The notes: a model not told the origin generated them from the sequence alone. A stretch of 64,000 nt of DNA from an uncultured Pelagibacteraceae bacterium (GCA_902532565.1 CACAIR010000003.1:1-64000); one strand, 5' to 3'. Positions 1-10,265 are shown, counted from the first letter of the stretch. Made by a program: numbers and translations.

Positions 1-236
1 CTATTGTTCCGTTAATTAATCAAACAAAAATACACAAAGTATTTGTTAAAGGAAAAATGGTTAAAAAGATATTTAAAGATATATCAAATACAAAGAAAGG
101 AAGAATTTTTAATAATAAATCAGAGATTTTTCAATTTATAGGCAAAGATCTTAAAAATAATGATTATTTGATGATTAAAGCCTCACTTGCGACAGGTTTC
201 AATAACATAGTAAAAGATTTAAAAGGATTAAATTAG
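1..236 (+). CDS. murF: UDP-N-acetylmuramoyl-tripeptide--D-alanyl-D-alanine ligase, C-terminal fragment (runs off window start)
   Basis: Open frame from position 3 to TAG 234-236, ending ...NNDYLMIKASLATGFNNIVKDLKGLN, a MurF-like C-terminus; directly followed by mraY start. Confidence 0.75.
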   Translation, partial: IVPLINQTKIHKVFVKGKMVKKIFKDISNTKKGRIFNNKSEIFQFIGKDLKNNDYLMIKASLATGFNNIVKDLKGLN

Positions 237-803
237 ATGCTTTATCAATTTTTATTAAATTTTATTGAGAGTTTTAGTTTTTTGAATGTATTTAAATATT
301 TAACTTTCAGGACAGGTTTATCTTTTTTTACTTCATTAATTATAGTTCTAATCATTGGAGGTCCATTTATAAAATTTTTTTCAAATCAAAAAATATTAAA
401 TCCTATTCGAAATGATGGACCAGAAGATCATATAGTTAAAAAAATTGGCACACCAACAATGGGAGGGGTAATAATTTTATTAGGATTGTTGATCTCAGTA
501 ATTTTTTGGGCAGACCTATCAAATATTAATATTTTATTTTGTATTTATATTGCCATCTCTTTTGGACTTCTTGGAGCTTATGATGATTTTAAAAAGATTA
601 AATACAGTAATTCCTCAGGAATTTCTTTTAAATCTAAATTAATTTCACAAATAATTTTGGCTATTGTAGGTGTTGGATTTTTTGTTTATCTAAACGATTA
701 TCAAGATTTAAATAATTTATATTTTCCATTTTTTAAATTGTTAGATAAATTTTTATTCTTAATTTTGATTGAATTTAATATTATTTTTCTATCTGAAAAA
801 TAA
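237..803 (+). pseudogene. mraY: Phospho-N-acetylmuramoyl-pentapeptide-transferase, N-terminal half only; homology ends near 740 where the sequence becomes the antisense of murE
   Basis: MraY-like N-terminus (NPIRNDGPEDHIVKKIGTPTMGGVIIL, GAYDDFKK); residues after LYFPFFK are the reverse strand of the murE 3' end. Confidence 0.85.
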
Positions 804-2200
804 ATTTTTTTATTTCTAATATCTTGCGTTTTCTCATGTCCTTTTCCGGCAACTAACAAGATATCTCCAGAATTTAAATTATTTATAGCCTCAAATATTG
901 CTTTAGCCCTACTAGGAATTTCTTTAAATTTTATTTTAATACCTTTTTTAATATGAGTTCTTATTTTTTCAGGATTTTCAAATCTTGGATTATCATTTGT
1001 CAAAAAAATATAGTCTGAATTTTCACTAGCAATTTGGCCCATTTTTGATCTTTTATTTTGATCCCTATTTCCCCCGCATCCAAATAAAACTGTTATCTTT
1101 TTATTAGGAAATTGTTCTCTTAGGTTTAAAAGACATGTTTTCAGCGCATCAGGTGTATGAGCATAATCTAAAATTACTTTTGATCGATTTTTAATTTTAC
1201 CAATTTTTTCAAATCTGCCTTCAACCGGTTTCAATTGTTTAATTACTTCTAAGATTTTATCTAAATTTATATCACTATTTTTTGCAGCGATAATAGACAT
1301 TAATAGATTCTTTAATTGAATTTTTCCGATTAAATTAATTTTAATATTCTTTATTAAATTATTATGTTTAATTTTAAGCAATTGAGTTTCTCCTGAGAAA
1401 CAATGTGATATAATTTCAAATTTATTTTTTTTATCAGCAATTGTTTGCAAATTTAATTTTTTATTTTTTGCAATTTTTTTTAAATTTTTAAATTCAGCGA
1501 TAGTTTCATCTGTTATTATATTTCCTTTTTTTTTTATTAACGACTTAAATAAATAAAGTTTTGATTTTAAATAATCTTTTAAACTTTTATGATAATCAAG
1601 ATGATCTTGAGATAAATTTGTAAATATGGCTGTATCAAAATTTAATCCATCTAATCTATTTTGCTTAAGGCCGTGACTAGAAGCTTCCATAATAACATTT
1701 TCAACTTTTTGATTTTTAAGAATTGTTAATATTTTTCCAAGTTTGATTGGATCTACGGTAGTATTATTTAAATTTAAATTAAATTTTTTTGATTTAACCC
1801 CTAGAGTTCCGATAGATGCAACTTTTTTTTTGTTTAATCTTAATATTTGATAATAAAATTCTGCAACTGATGATTTTCCGTTTGTTCCGGTAACGGCAAT
1901 TAAATTTTTTGGTTTTTGCCTATAAATTTTAAAGGAGATTTCAGATAATAATTTTCTGATATTTTTTGTACGAATATACAAAACTCCTTTATAGTATTTT
2001 TTAATTTTTTTTTCTGTTACAATAATTTTTGAACCTTTTTTAATTGCAATTGAAATAAATTCGTTTCCATCTTTATAATTCCCTTTAATTGCAAAAAAAA
2101 TATGATCTTTTTTTATATTTTTAGTATCAAAAGAGATTCCTGAAAAAAATTTGTTTTTATAATTATTGTTTATATCTAAAAAATAATTTCCAAGTAACAT
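701..2200 (-). CDS. murE: UDP-N-acetylmuramoyl-L-alanyl-D-glutamate--2,6-diaminopimelate ligase; last ~10 codons probably derive from the junction with inverted mraY
   Basis: Mur ligase motifs TGTNGKSS, EASSHGL, DYAHTPDAL, GCGGNRDQNKR, DNPR. Confidence 0.93.
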   Translation of the reverse strand: MLLGNYFLDINNNYKNKFFSGISFDTKNIKKDHIFFAIKGNYKDGNEFISIAIKKGSKIIVTEKKIKKYYKGVLYIRTKNIRKLLSEISFKIYRQKPKNLIAVTGTNGKSSVAEFYYQILRLNKKKVASIGTLGVKSKKFNLNLNNTTVDPIKLGKILTILKNQKVENVIMEASSHGLKQNRLDGLNFDTAIFTNLSQDHLDYHKSLKDYLKSKLYLFKSLIKKKGNIITDETIAEFKNLKKIAKNKKLNLQTIADKKNKFEIISHCFSGETQLLKIKHNNLIKNIKINLIGKIQLKNLLMSIIAAKNSDINLDKILEVIKQLKPVEGRFEKIGKIKNRSKVILDYAHTPDALKTCLLNLREQFPNKKITVLFGCGGNRDQNKRSKMGQIASENSDYIFLTNDNPRFENPEKIRTHIKKGIKIKFKEIPSRAKAIFEAINNLNSGDILLVAGKGHEKTQDIRNKKIYFSDRKIILNSIKIKNKNLSNNLKNGKYKLFKS

Positions 2201-2202
2201 GC

Positions 2203-3885
2203 TTAGTTAAACTGTATATATTTTGTGGCTAAAATGGGCCCAATTTTTTCAATTATTTGACCAGCAACTTCGACTGAAGTCCATCCAGCTGTGTTGAATG
2301 GTGTACCTTTATACTTTGTACCTGAACCATCTCTATAATGATATACATACTCACTATTAGTTTTAGGCTCATCTAACATTATAATTAATGTGTATTTTGG
2401 ATTAGATGTTGGAAATACTGAAGCAAATGTATTAACTTTATTTTTTGAATATCCTCCGTCGACACTTTTTTGTGCAGTTCCAGTTTTACCACCAACATCA
2501 TATCCTTCAACATTTGCCAATGAAGCTGTCCCTTCTTTTGTTGTAACAATTTTTCTTAAAATCGGATTAATTTTTTTTGAAACGTCGTTATTAAGTATTT
2601 TTCTATTTGTTTTATAATCATTTTTCTTAATAAGAGTTGGATTAATTCCATAACCTCCATTTACTATTATTGAGTAAGCATTTGCTAATTGAAGCATTGT
2701 AGTTGTAATACCGTGACCATAAGAAGTAGTCGCAAGTTTACATTTTCCCCAATTGAAAGGTATTGGAGTGCCAATTTCTTCAATATCAAACACTAAAGGA
2801 TTAATTAAATTTAGATCATTCATAAATTTCTTAAATTTTTCAATACCTAAAGATTGACCAATTCTAACTGATCCAATATTTCCTGAACGAATTAATATTT
2901 GTTCAGCAGTTAAATTTGATGGAATTTTATCATCATATTCGTTTATAGTATTTTTTCCACATTCTAATTTTTTTTCTAAATCATTAAATTCTGTGTCTGG
3001 CTGAATGATTCCTTCATGAAAACCTGCCGCTAGAGTAAAAGTTTTAAATACAGATCCAAACTCATAAACACCTTTTGTAACTCTATTAATGTAATTAACA
3101 TCTGTAATACTAGATCTCAAATTAGGGTCAAAATCAGGAATTGAAACTAAAGATAAAATTTCTCCATTATAAACGTCCATCAAAATTGCTGCACTACCTT
3201 TTGCCTTAAAAATTTCATTGTATTTGATCAATTCTTCTCTAATTAGAAATTGAATATCTTTATCTACAGTCAATTTAATTTTATCTTTATTTTTTTTCAA
3301 TTTATCATCCAATGATTTCTCTAATCCAGAAATACCTCGATTATCACTATCTATTTGACCAATAATATGACTGAACAAATTTTTTTGAGGATAAATTCTT
3401 ATAAGTTTTTCCTCAGGTTTTATTGATTTGTCACCTAACATCATTATTTTTTCATAATTTTCTTCAGAGATTTTTTTTTCAAACCAAAAAAACTTATTTT
3501 TTTTAAATTTAGATAATATTGATTGATAGTCTTTGTTTGGAAAAATATAACGTAAATTAAGTAATAATTTTTTTTGATCAATTACTTCAATTGGATTAAT
3601 ACCGATATCAATTGAGCTTACTGTTTTTGCTAAAAAATTTCCATTTCTATCAACAATATCTGCTCGTTTAAGTTTGTTATCAACATTTATTTGATTGTTG
3701 ATTGGATTTTTCAAATTTCTTGAGCCAAGATGAATTAAATGAATTGTATAAATTAACGAGATTATAAAAAAAACGAAGAATATAAATGCGACCCTGCTAA
3801 ACTTTGTTTGAATATTATTATTTTTTTTATCATATTGAAATTCTTTATTGTTCTCATAAAAAAAAAATCTTTCTTTATTACTCAT
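2203..3885 (-). CDS. ftsI: Penicillin-binding protein FtsI (peptidoglycan transpeptidase)
   Basis: Transpeptidase motifs SVFK, SGN, KTGTAQ; position in dcw block. Confidence 0.93.
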   Translation of the reverse strand: MSNKERFFFYENNKEFQYDKKNNNIQTKFSRVAFIFFVFFIISLIYTIHLIHLGSRNLKNPINNQINVDNKLKRADIVDRNGNFLAKTVSSIDIGINPIEVIDQKKLLLNLRYIFPNKDYQSILSKFKKNKFFWFEKKISEENYEKIMMLGDKSIKPEEKLIRIYPQKNLFSHIIGQIDSDNRGISGLEKSLDDKLKKNKDKIKLTVDKDIQFLIREELIKYNEIFKAKGSAAILMDVYNGEILSLVSIPDFDPNLRSSITDVNYINRVTKGVYEFGSVFKTFTLAAGFHEGIIQPDTEFNDLEKKLECGKNTINEYDDKIPSNLTAEQILIRSGNIGSVRIGQSLGIEKFKKFMNDLNLINPLVFDIEEIGTPIPFNWGKCKLATTSYGHGITTTMLQLANAYSIIVNGGYGINPTLIKKNDYKTNRKILNNDVSKKINPILRKIVTTKEGTASLANVEGYDVGGKTGTAQKSVDGGYSKNKVNTFASVFPTSNPKYTLIIMLDEPKTNSEYVYHYRDGSGTKYKGTPFNTAGWTSVEVAGQIIEKIGPILATKYIQFN

Positions 3886-4190
3886 TAATTTCCAGAAATT
3901 TTCAAATCATTTATAACTATTTGATCACCTAAAATTTTAAAAGTTTTCAAATCTTTCAATGATTTTTTTACCAATAAATTTTCAAAATATAATTTTTGAT
4001 ACTCTAGTAATTTTTCTGAGGAACTTAAGTAATGAAATTCTAATTGTGAGTCTTTAAATCTTTCATCCAAAAATAAAATATTTTCTTTTATTGAATAAAT
4101 TTGCTCATCTAGATTTTTAGTAGAATTTTTTATTAAAGATGTGCAAACAATTAAAGATAATATTAATAAAAAAATAAATGATTTGATCAT
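3885..4190 (-). CDS. ftsL: FtsL-like small cell division membrane protein
   Basis: Short protein with N-terminal TM segment between rsmH and ftsI. Confidence 0.65.
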   Translation of the reverse strand: MIKSFIFLLILSLIVCTSLIKNSTKNLDEQIYSIKENILFLDERFKDSQLEFHYLSSSEKLLEYQKLYFENLLVKKSLKDLKTFKILGDQIVINDLKISGN

Positions 4191-5197
4191 AATTTTGAGC
4201 CTAATTTTTCAATTTCTAACAAGTAGGAAAATTTCTCTATTATATCAGTTTTTATTTCATGGGAGTCTGTTGTTTTTATTAAATATCTTAATTTAGCTGA
4301 TCTTGATGGAGGGTTTTCTTTAATTTCTTTTCCAGATGGAATAATTGGTTTTTTTTGAGGCATTAGGAACATTAATTCATTTTGTTCTATTTTAGGCTCA
4401 TATCTTGAAACACTTTTATTTTCAGACAAATTTTTAAAGAAATATTTAACTATTTTATCTTCTAAAGAATGGAAAGTTACTACAGCTATAACGCCATTTT
4501 TTTTTAGAACTTTTGTAGAATTTATTAAACCATATATAAGTTCACTAATTTCTTTGTTAACAAATATTCTTAGAGCTTGAAAAGTTTTTGTAGCACTATG
4601 TGTTTTGTAATTTTTTTTTCTTTTTGATCTATCAATTATATAGACAAGATCAGGTGTATTTATCTTTTTCTTTTGTCTAAATTTTATAATATTTTTTGCA
4701 ATTATTCTTGCGTCCCTTTCATCACCAAAATATTTTAAAATTTTTTCCAATTCATGTTTTTCTAATTTATTTATAACTTCACTAGCAGAAAAATCATTAA
4801 GTCCCATCATCATATTAAGTTTTCCCGGTGAATTAAAAGATAAACCTTTGTTCGGATCTTTAATTTGAACGAAGGAATAACCTAGATCAAATACAATCCC
4901 TTTTATATTTTCATTTTTTAATTTTAAATTACGTAATTTACTAAATATTAAATTTTTAAAATGTAACCTATTTGGAAATTGTTTTTCTATATCGCTAGCA
5001 TTTTTTTTACTTGCTATATCTCTATCAAACGCAATAACTTTTGTATTATTATAATTTAAAATTTCTTTTGTGTAACCACCTTGTCCAAATGTGCAATCAA
5101 TAAATGTGCCACCATGTTGAGGGGTAATAACGCTAATAATTTCTTTTAGCAGTACTGGATAGTGCTTTATTTCATCCGTTACTATGGTGGCTTCCAT
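4187..5197 (-). CDS. rsmH: 16S rRNA (cytosine1402-N4)-methyltransferase
   Basis: [32 protein letters not shown] motifs. Confidence 0.95.
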   Translation of the reverse strand: MEATIVTDEIKHYPVLLKEIISVITPQHGGTFIDCTFGQGGYTKEILNYNNTKVIAFDRDIASKKNASDIEKQFPNRLHFKNLIFSKLRNLKLKNENIKGIVFDLGYSFVQIKDPNKGLSFNSPGKLNMMMGLNDFSASEVINKLEKHELEKILKYFGDERDARIIAKNIIKFRQKKKINTPDLVYIIDRSKRKKNYKTHSATKTFQALRIFVNKEISELIYGLINSTKVLKKNGVIAVVTFHSLEDKIVKYFFKNLSENKSVSRYEPKIEQNELMFLMPQKKPIIPSGKEIKENPPSRSAKLRYLIKTTDSHEIKTDIIEKFSYLLEIEKLGSKL

Positions 5198-5215
5198 TTA
5201 TTTTTTTGAAGACCA

Positions 5216-6697
5216 TTAATTCTTTTGTCTTCTTAAAAATGCTGGTATTTCTAAATCATCTTCTTGGTCATCTTTGTGATCAGAAGACAGTAATTCATCA
5301 GAATTTGAATTCTCGCTATCATCATTAAACAAATCAGGTGCATTTGGCTCTACCCCAAATTCACTTAAATCATTTTTTACTTCTTGCTCTATATTCAAGT
5401 TTTCCTCTTGTATAGCTTCTTGTGTGAAAGAAATTTCATCTTCAGTTGATAAATTTTCTTCAATATTCTCTGCATCTTGATTCTTGAGTAGTTCTTGGTG
5501 ATATTGATCATTAACATTATTAATATCTTCTTTAGCAGAAGTTTGGCTAAACATCTCAGAAGTAATTTCATTTTCGACTTTTAGCGCATTTGCACCATGA
5601 GAAACCGGATTTGAATTATTACTTGAAAAGTTAAATGACGGAGTTGGTCCAAGATTTGAAAAATCAGAATATCCTGTATTTCTATTCTGAATTCTATGTA
5701 CCATATTAATCACCGATTTTCTCTCAGGTTGTAGACCATCTAAAGATGTTGCTACAATTGAAACTCTGATTTTACCAGCAAGAGCCTCGTCAGTTATAGC
5801 ACCTATGATAACTTCTGCTTCTGCCTCTACCTCTGATCTAATTTTGTTTACCACTTCATCAACTTCAAAAAGTTTAAGATCTTTCCCTCCGGTAATATTA
5901 ACTAATAAACCTTTGGCTCCATTTAAAGTATAGTCATCAATTAAAGGATTGCTTATAGCCATTTCTGTAGCTTTCATAGCTCTACCTTCTCCCTCTGCTT
6001 CACCAGTTCCCATCATAGCTTTACCCATTGAGGCCATAACAGTTTCAACATCAGCAAAATCAAGATTAATTATACCCGGTCTAACCATAAGGTCAGTAAC
6101 ACTCTGCACTCCATGCATTAATACATTATTTGAAAGATTAAAAGACTCTTCAAAAGTAGTTTGTTCATTAGCTATTTTGAACAAATTTTGATTTGGTATC
6201 ACTATGATTGTATCAACATGTTTTCTTAGTTCTTCAAGTCCAATTTGTGCTCTTTTCATTCTTGAGGGACCTTCATATAAAAAAGGAAGTGTAACTACTC
6301 CAACAGTAAGAATATTCAATTCTTTTGCAGCTCTAGCTATTACATGTGCTGCACCTGTCCCGGTTCCACCACCCATTCCTGCTGCAATAAAAACCATATT
6401 TGCACCCTGTAAAACATTAACAATATCGTTTAATGACTCATCGGCAGCAGCTTGACCAATATCAAGTTTAGCACCAGCACCTAATCCTTTTGTTAAATTT
6501 AAACCAATTTGAATTTTAGATTTTGCTTTGCTATGTTTCAAATCTTGTGCATCAGTATTTACAGCTATAAATTCTACACCTTGCATTCCATTATCTATCA
6601 TTTCATTAATTGCATTTCCGCCTGCACCTCCAACTCCTAGAACTAGTAGTCTTGGTTGCAGTTCTTTTATCTCTGGTGTTCTTATGTTAATTGTCAT
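5216..6697 (-). CDS. ftsZ: Cell division protein FtsZ
   Basis: [22 protein letters not shown] signature, C-terminal peptide [11 protein letters not shown]. Confidence 0.97.
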   Translation of the reverse strand: MTINIRTPEIKELQPRLLVLGVGGAGGNAINEMIDNGMQGVEFIAVNTDAQDLKHSKAKSKIQIGLNLTKGLGAGAKLDIGQAAADESLNDIVNVLQGANMVFIAAGMGGGTGTGAAHVIARAAKELNILTVGVVTLPFLYEGPSRMKRAQIGLEELRKHVDTIIVIPNQNLFKIANEQTTFEESFNLSNNVLMHGVQSVTDLMVRPGIINLDFADVETVMASMGKAMMGTGEAEGEGRAMKATEMAISNPLIDDYTLNGAKGLLVNITGGKDLKLFEVDEVVNKIRSEVEAEAEVIIGAITDEALAGKIRVSIVATSLDGLQPERKSVINMVHRIQNRNTGYSDFSNLGPTPSFNFSSNNSNPVSHGANALKVENEITSEMFSQTSAKEDINNVNDQYHQELLKNQDAENIEENLSTEDEISFTQEAIQEENLNIEQEVKNDLSEFGVEPNAPDLFNDDSENSNSDELLSSDHKDDQEDDLEIPAFLRRQKN

Positions 6698-6711
6698 TTT
6701 ATTATCCCCCG

Positions 6712-7167
6712 TTATTTATTAAGTTGAAGCTCCCATTTAAGGCTTGCACGATTTAAATTTGCTTTTTTTCTTGCATTTACCTTAAATTTTTCAAATATTG
6801 TTGGTTCCCAAATTTGGAATATTTTTCCTTGCCCAACAAACATCATGCTCTTCTTAATTTTTGCATGTTTTAATAATTTTGGTGTAAGTGAAATCCTTCC
6901 CTCACTATCAAATTGTAAATTAATACTTTCAGACAGTATTGATGTTGCAAAAAAATCTCTTTTCTCCTCAAAAGGATTGAGGGAGTCAATTGTATTTGAA
7001 ATTCTTTCGATTCTGTCTTGAGGCCATGCTTCTATTGATTGATTATTAAAGGATGGATAACATATTACTCCATTATATCCTAAATTAGATAAATAAGATC
7101 TAAAACTTGCAGGCACCGACACCCTTCCTTTTTTGTCCAATTTGTTTTCGTAGGTTGATAAAAACAT
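6712..7167 (-). CDS. mraZ: Transcriptional regulator MraZ
   Basis: [17 protein letters not shown] and second AbrB-like repeat [13 protein letters not shown]. Confidence 0.93.
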   Translation of the reverse strand: MFLSTYENKLDKKGRVSVPASFRSYLSNLGYNGVICYPSFNNQSIEAWPQDRIERISNTIDSLNPFEEKRDFFATSILSESINLQFDSEGRISLTPKLLKHAKIKKSMMFVGQGKIFQIWEPTIFEKFKVNARKKANLNRASLKWELQLNK

Positions 7168-7196
7168 AAACCATAAATTTCTTTATCCCCAATATA

Positions 7197-7220
7197 TGGG
7201 AATATTTGGGATATTATGGG
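7197..7220. promoter_or_regulatory. Putative MraZ-binding repeats: TGGGA-ATATT-TGGGA-TATTA-TGGG
   Basis: Three TGGG units at 7197, 7207 and 7217, spaced exactly 10 bp, about 30-53 bp upstream of the mraZ start codon; matches the TGGGN + 5-nt spacer arrangement described for MraZ operators. Confidence 0.7.
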
Positions 7221-7275
7221 TTTTATATATACACGTCAATACCTAATATTTTAGATTTTGGTGGTTTTCCTAAAA

Positions 7276-7303
7276 TAGAAAATGTTTTCTACAGTGTAGA
7301 AAA
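7276..7303. repeat. Iterated inverted repeat TAGAAAA-TG-TTTTCTA-CAGTG-TAGAAAA (contains perfect TTTTCTACA-G-TGTAGAAAA)
   Basis: Read directly; lies between the rnpB 3' end and the mraZ promoter region. Confidence 0.6.
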
Positions 7304-7346
7304 TGAGAACAAACTAAGAAACTTCTAATGATATTATAATTTATGA

Positions 7347-7710
7347 AATGCCAGATAAACTATAAGCCGGGTTCTGTCATTTAAACTTATCATTTGTCTA
7401 GGCTTAAAATCACTCTTAAGCTCAAGCAACTAACCCTGATGACGAGCCAAGGATGGCTTTTAGTTTTTTCACAATGTCACCTCTACTTAGTCTTGCTCCC
7501 AGTGGGGTTTTCCAGCGTTCATTGTTACCAATAGAACCGGTGTGCTCTTACCACACCTTTTCACCCTTGCCATGTTATGGCGGTTTATTTTCTGTGGCAC
7601 TATCCCTAGGGTCGCCCCCGCCAGGAATTACCTGGCACTGTATCCTTGCGGAGCCCGGACTTTCCTCTTTAATAAATATTATTAAAGCGACAAGTTATTT
7701 ATCTGGCATG
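7347..7710 (-). ncRNA. rnpB: RNase P RNA (bacterial class A)
   Basis: Minus strand carries GAGGAAAGTCCGGGCTCCGCAAGG near the 5' end and ACAGAACCCGGCTTAT near the 3' end; termini pair as P1 (AUGCCAGAUAAA / UUUAUCUGGCAU). Confidence 0.93.
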
Positions 7711-7749
7711 CTTAATTTAATACTCAATTAAAAAACTTCAAGAAAAAAA

Positions 7750-8493
7750 TTAGTAATATTTTTTAATAATATTATTACTTATCATAAAACACTCCTTGTC
7801 TATAGTTCCATTAACCAATTCTTGCCTAAATCTTCTTTGAAATGCCTTAACAGTTGTTTTATTTTTGTTAGTTTGGGATAGATTTTTTAAAAAATTTCCA
7901 ACATATCCGATTTTAGATAAATTCTTAAAAAAGGTTTTTTTTTCTTTGGTATTAGTCTTAATCTGTCTATTAGTTTTTAAATATTTAACAGATAATGAAT
8001 GCCATAAACCAATTTTTTTTCTTGCTAAATATTTCCAAGGAAACTTTTCTCCTGGATCTTTTTTTCGATCAGGAGCGATATCTGAATGTCCTAAAATATT
8101 TTGTTTTTTTATTTTATATTTTTTTATTAAATATTTACTTAAAATTAATATTGAATTTATTTGTTTTTGAGAATATTTTTCATAATTAAATTGATGTCCG
8201 GGATTATTAATTTCAATTCCAATAGAGTATTTATTCAGAGATTTATAATTTTTCCATGATGATTTTCCTGCATGCCAGGCTATATACAAATCTGGAACCA
8301 TTAGAACTATATTTCCATTTTTTTTGATAAAATAATGACTACTAACCTGAGATTGTATTTTTGTAAGTTTCCTTATGGCTTGAGATTCTCTTTTCATCCC
8401 GGTGTAATGAAATACTAAAAATTTTATTTGTTTAGATCTTCTTTTAATAGGATGAAAATTTGGGGAATAATTTGAATTTATTTTTAAAGCCAT
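7750..8493 (-). CDS. N-acetylmuramoyl-L-alanine amidase, AmpD-like
   Basis: FLVFHYTGM, SSHYFIKKNG, AWHAGKSSW, IGIEINNPGH, GHSDIAPDRKKDPGEKFPW. Confidence 0.88.
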   Translation of the reverse strand: MALKINSNYSPNFHPIKRRSKQIKFLVFHYTGMKRESQAIRKLTKIQSQVSSHYFIKKNGNIVLMVPDLYIAWHAGKSSWKNYKSLNKYSIGIEINNPGHQFNYEKYSQKQINSILILSKYLIKKYKIKKQNILGHSDIAPDRKKDPGEKFPWKYLARKKIGLWHSLSVKYLKTNRQIKTNTKEKKTFFKNLSKIGYVGNFLKNLSQTNKNKTTVKAFQRRFRQELVNGTIDKECFMISNNIIKKYY

Positions 8494-8570
8494 ATTTCAG
8501 TCATTTTTAGCACTAAAAGCCGTTATAGTTTATCTGGATATACATTATAAATTAATTATAATAACTTGTA

Positions 8571-9362
8571 ATGATTAAAATTTTACAAACATCATTAATA
8601 ACATTTTTTATAATGTTTTGCGCTAATGCCGGCACAGATGGCGTCAATGAACTTTCTAAAAATAAACCTCAAGAAGTTAAAGATTGTTTTGAAACACTAA
8701 ACAGAGGTACTTTTGCGCTAAACCAAGGTTTAGACAAAGTGATTTTTAAACCTGTAGCAAAAGCTTACAGATCTTTACCTTCTCCGGTAAGAACAGGCAC
8801 AAGTAATGCACTTCTAAATCTATCTTCACTTGTAACAATACCTAATAATGTTTTACAAGGTCAGTTTAAAACAGCCGGAGTTAATACTGGAAGGTTTATA
8901 GTTAATACAACTATAGGAATTTTTGGATTATTTGACGTAGCAACAAAAATGGGATTTTCAGAGTATGAGAAAGAAGATTATGGCCAGACACTTGGTGTAT
9001 GGGGAGTAGGTCCTGGATGCTATATAGTGCTGCCAGTATTAGGTCCTTCAACTTTAAGGGATACTGCCGGTTCGTTCATCAATCTAATGGGTGGTGATCC
9101 ATACTATAATGTTTCAGCCCATGGTAATAACGAATACTTAGATAAATCTGATTATATGTTAACAAAAACGTTAACAGCAATAGACTTTAGGGCGAAAAAT
9201 TTAGAAACATTTGATAATTTAGAGAAAAATTCTCTTGATTTTTATGCTTCTGTAAAAAGCTTGTACATTCAAGACAGGCAAAGAAAGATAGCTAATACTA
9301 AACCAAGCGCTACAATTGAAATTCTATATGAAGGCGATTGGGAAGAAATAGAAACACAATAG
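8571..9362 (+). CDS. mlaA: MlaA/VacJ-family phospholipid transport protein
   Basis: NRGTFALNQGLDKVIFKPVAKAYRSLP and GQTLGVWGVGPGCYIVLPVLGPSTLRDTAG. Confidence 0.9.
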   Translation: MIKILQTSLITFFIMFCANAGTDGVNELSKNKPQEVKDCFETLNRGTFALNQGLDKVIFKPVAKAYRSLPSPVRTGTSNALLNLSSLVTIPNNVLQGQFKTAGVNTGRFIVNTTIGIFGLFDVATKMGFSEYEKEDYGQTLGVWGVGPGCYIVLPVLGPSTLRDTAGSFINLMGGDPYYNVSAHGNNEYLDKSDYMLTKTLTAIDFRAKNLETFDNLEKNSLDFYASVKSLYIQDRQRKIANTKPSATIEILYEGDWEEIETQ

Positions 9363-9376
9363 AATAATAGTCAATA

Positions 9377-9977
9377 ATGTTTTTAAAAAAAAAAATTATT
9401 GTAATTTCACTAATATTTTTAAATTTAATAGGAACTACTAGTTTAAAAGCTATTGAACCAGATGTATTTGTTCAATCAACAGTAAATAGAGCCTCAAAAC
9501 TTCTGTCTGAAAATATAACAAGAGAAGAAAAAATAGAGAAATTAAAACTAATTGCTAAAGATACGGTTGATATTCAAGGTATCGGGCTTTATACACTTGG
9601 TTCAGTTAGAAAAACTTTAAATGATGATGAAAAATCAATTTATTCACAAAGATTTGAACAATATTTTTTAAAAAGTTTTTCAAGTAGATTAGCAGAATAT
9701 ACAAATCCTGAAATTGACGTTTTTTGCAAAAGAAGTATTAAATAAAAATTACACTATTGTAAATAGTATTCTTAAAGCTACAAATGATCGACCAGAAATA
9801 AAAATTGATTGGAGAATTTATACTAAAGATCCAGACCAACCATTAATTAGAGATTTAATTATTGAAGGTTTAAGTTTAGCAAGAACTCAAAAAGAAGAAT
9901 TTGCATCAGTTTTAAATAGTAATGATGGTGACATTAGGGCCCTTTTTAAAATTTTAGAAGAATTCTCGAATAAATAA
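9377..9977 (+). pseudogene. mlaC: MlaC/Ttg2D-family protein split by a +1 frameshift in a T6 tract near 9720-9725
   Basis: ORF 9377-9745 and ORF 9714-9977 form one MlaC-like protein if one T is removed (...NPEIDVFAKEVLNKNYTIVNS...); directly follows mlaA. Confidence 0.78.
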
Positions 9978-9993
9978 TTTTTTAAGTGAAGAT

Positions 9994-10070
9994 TGGTGGG
10001 CCCGCCAGGACTCGAACCTGGGACCAATACATTATGAGTGTACTGCTCTAACCAACTGAGCTACAGGCCC
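9994..10070 (-). tRNA. tRNA with CAT anticodon (elongator Met or lysidine-modified Ile2)
   Basis: Cloverleaf GGGCCTG-TA-GCTC...GAGC-A-GTACA-CTCATAA-TGTAT-TGGTC-CCAGG-TTCGAGT-CCTGG-CGGGCCC-A-CCA; paired 1:72 rules out initiator. Confidence 0.93.
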
Positions 10071-10265
10071 TTTGATAAATCTACGTTTATATCATTAAAA
10101 AAGTTAATCAAGCTTGAATGCTTTTAAGTGCATATTTTCCTCTTAAAAAATTAGGCTTTAAAGAAACTGAGGATAAAATAAAGAGTTAATTACCTTTATA
10201 TCCTTTAGTAATAGGTAGTAAGTTTTTATTGATTAAAAATTTCAATAGATTAAATAAAAACTGAT

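Noticed and set aside
701-803. Natural antisense overlap between mraY and murE as a regulatory arrangement
   Set aside because: The overlapping residues on the mraY strand are not MraY-like; they are just the reverse of murE, so junction/chimera is the simpler explanation
5949-6722. Three + strand ORFs (5949-6191, 6204-6455, 6528-6722)
   Set aside because: Antisense to ftsZ with no recognisable domain; mirrors ftsZ codon structure
7453-7731. 92-aa ORF on + strand
   Set aside because: Lies antisense to rnpB; the sequence is explained by conserved RNase P RNA, not coding
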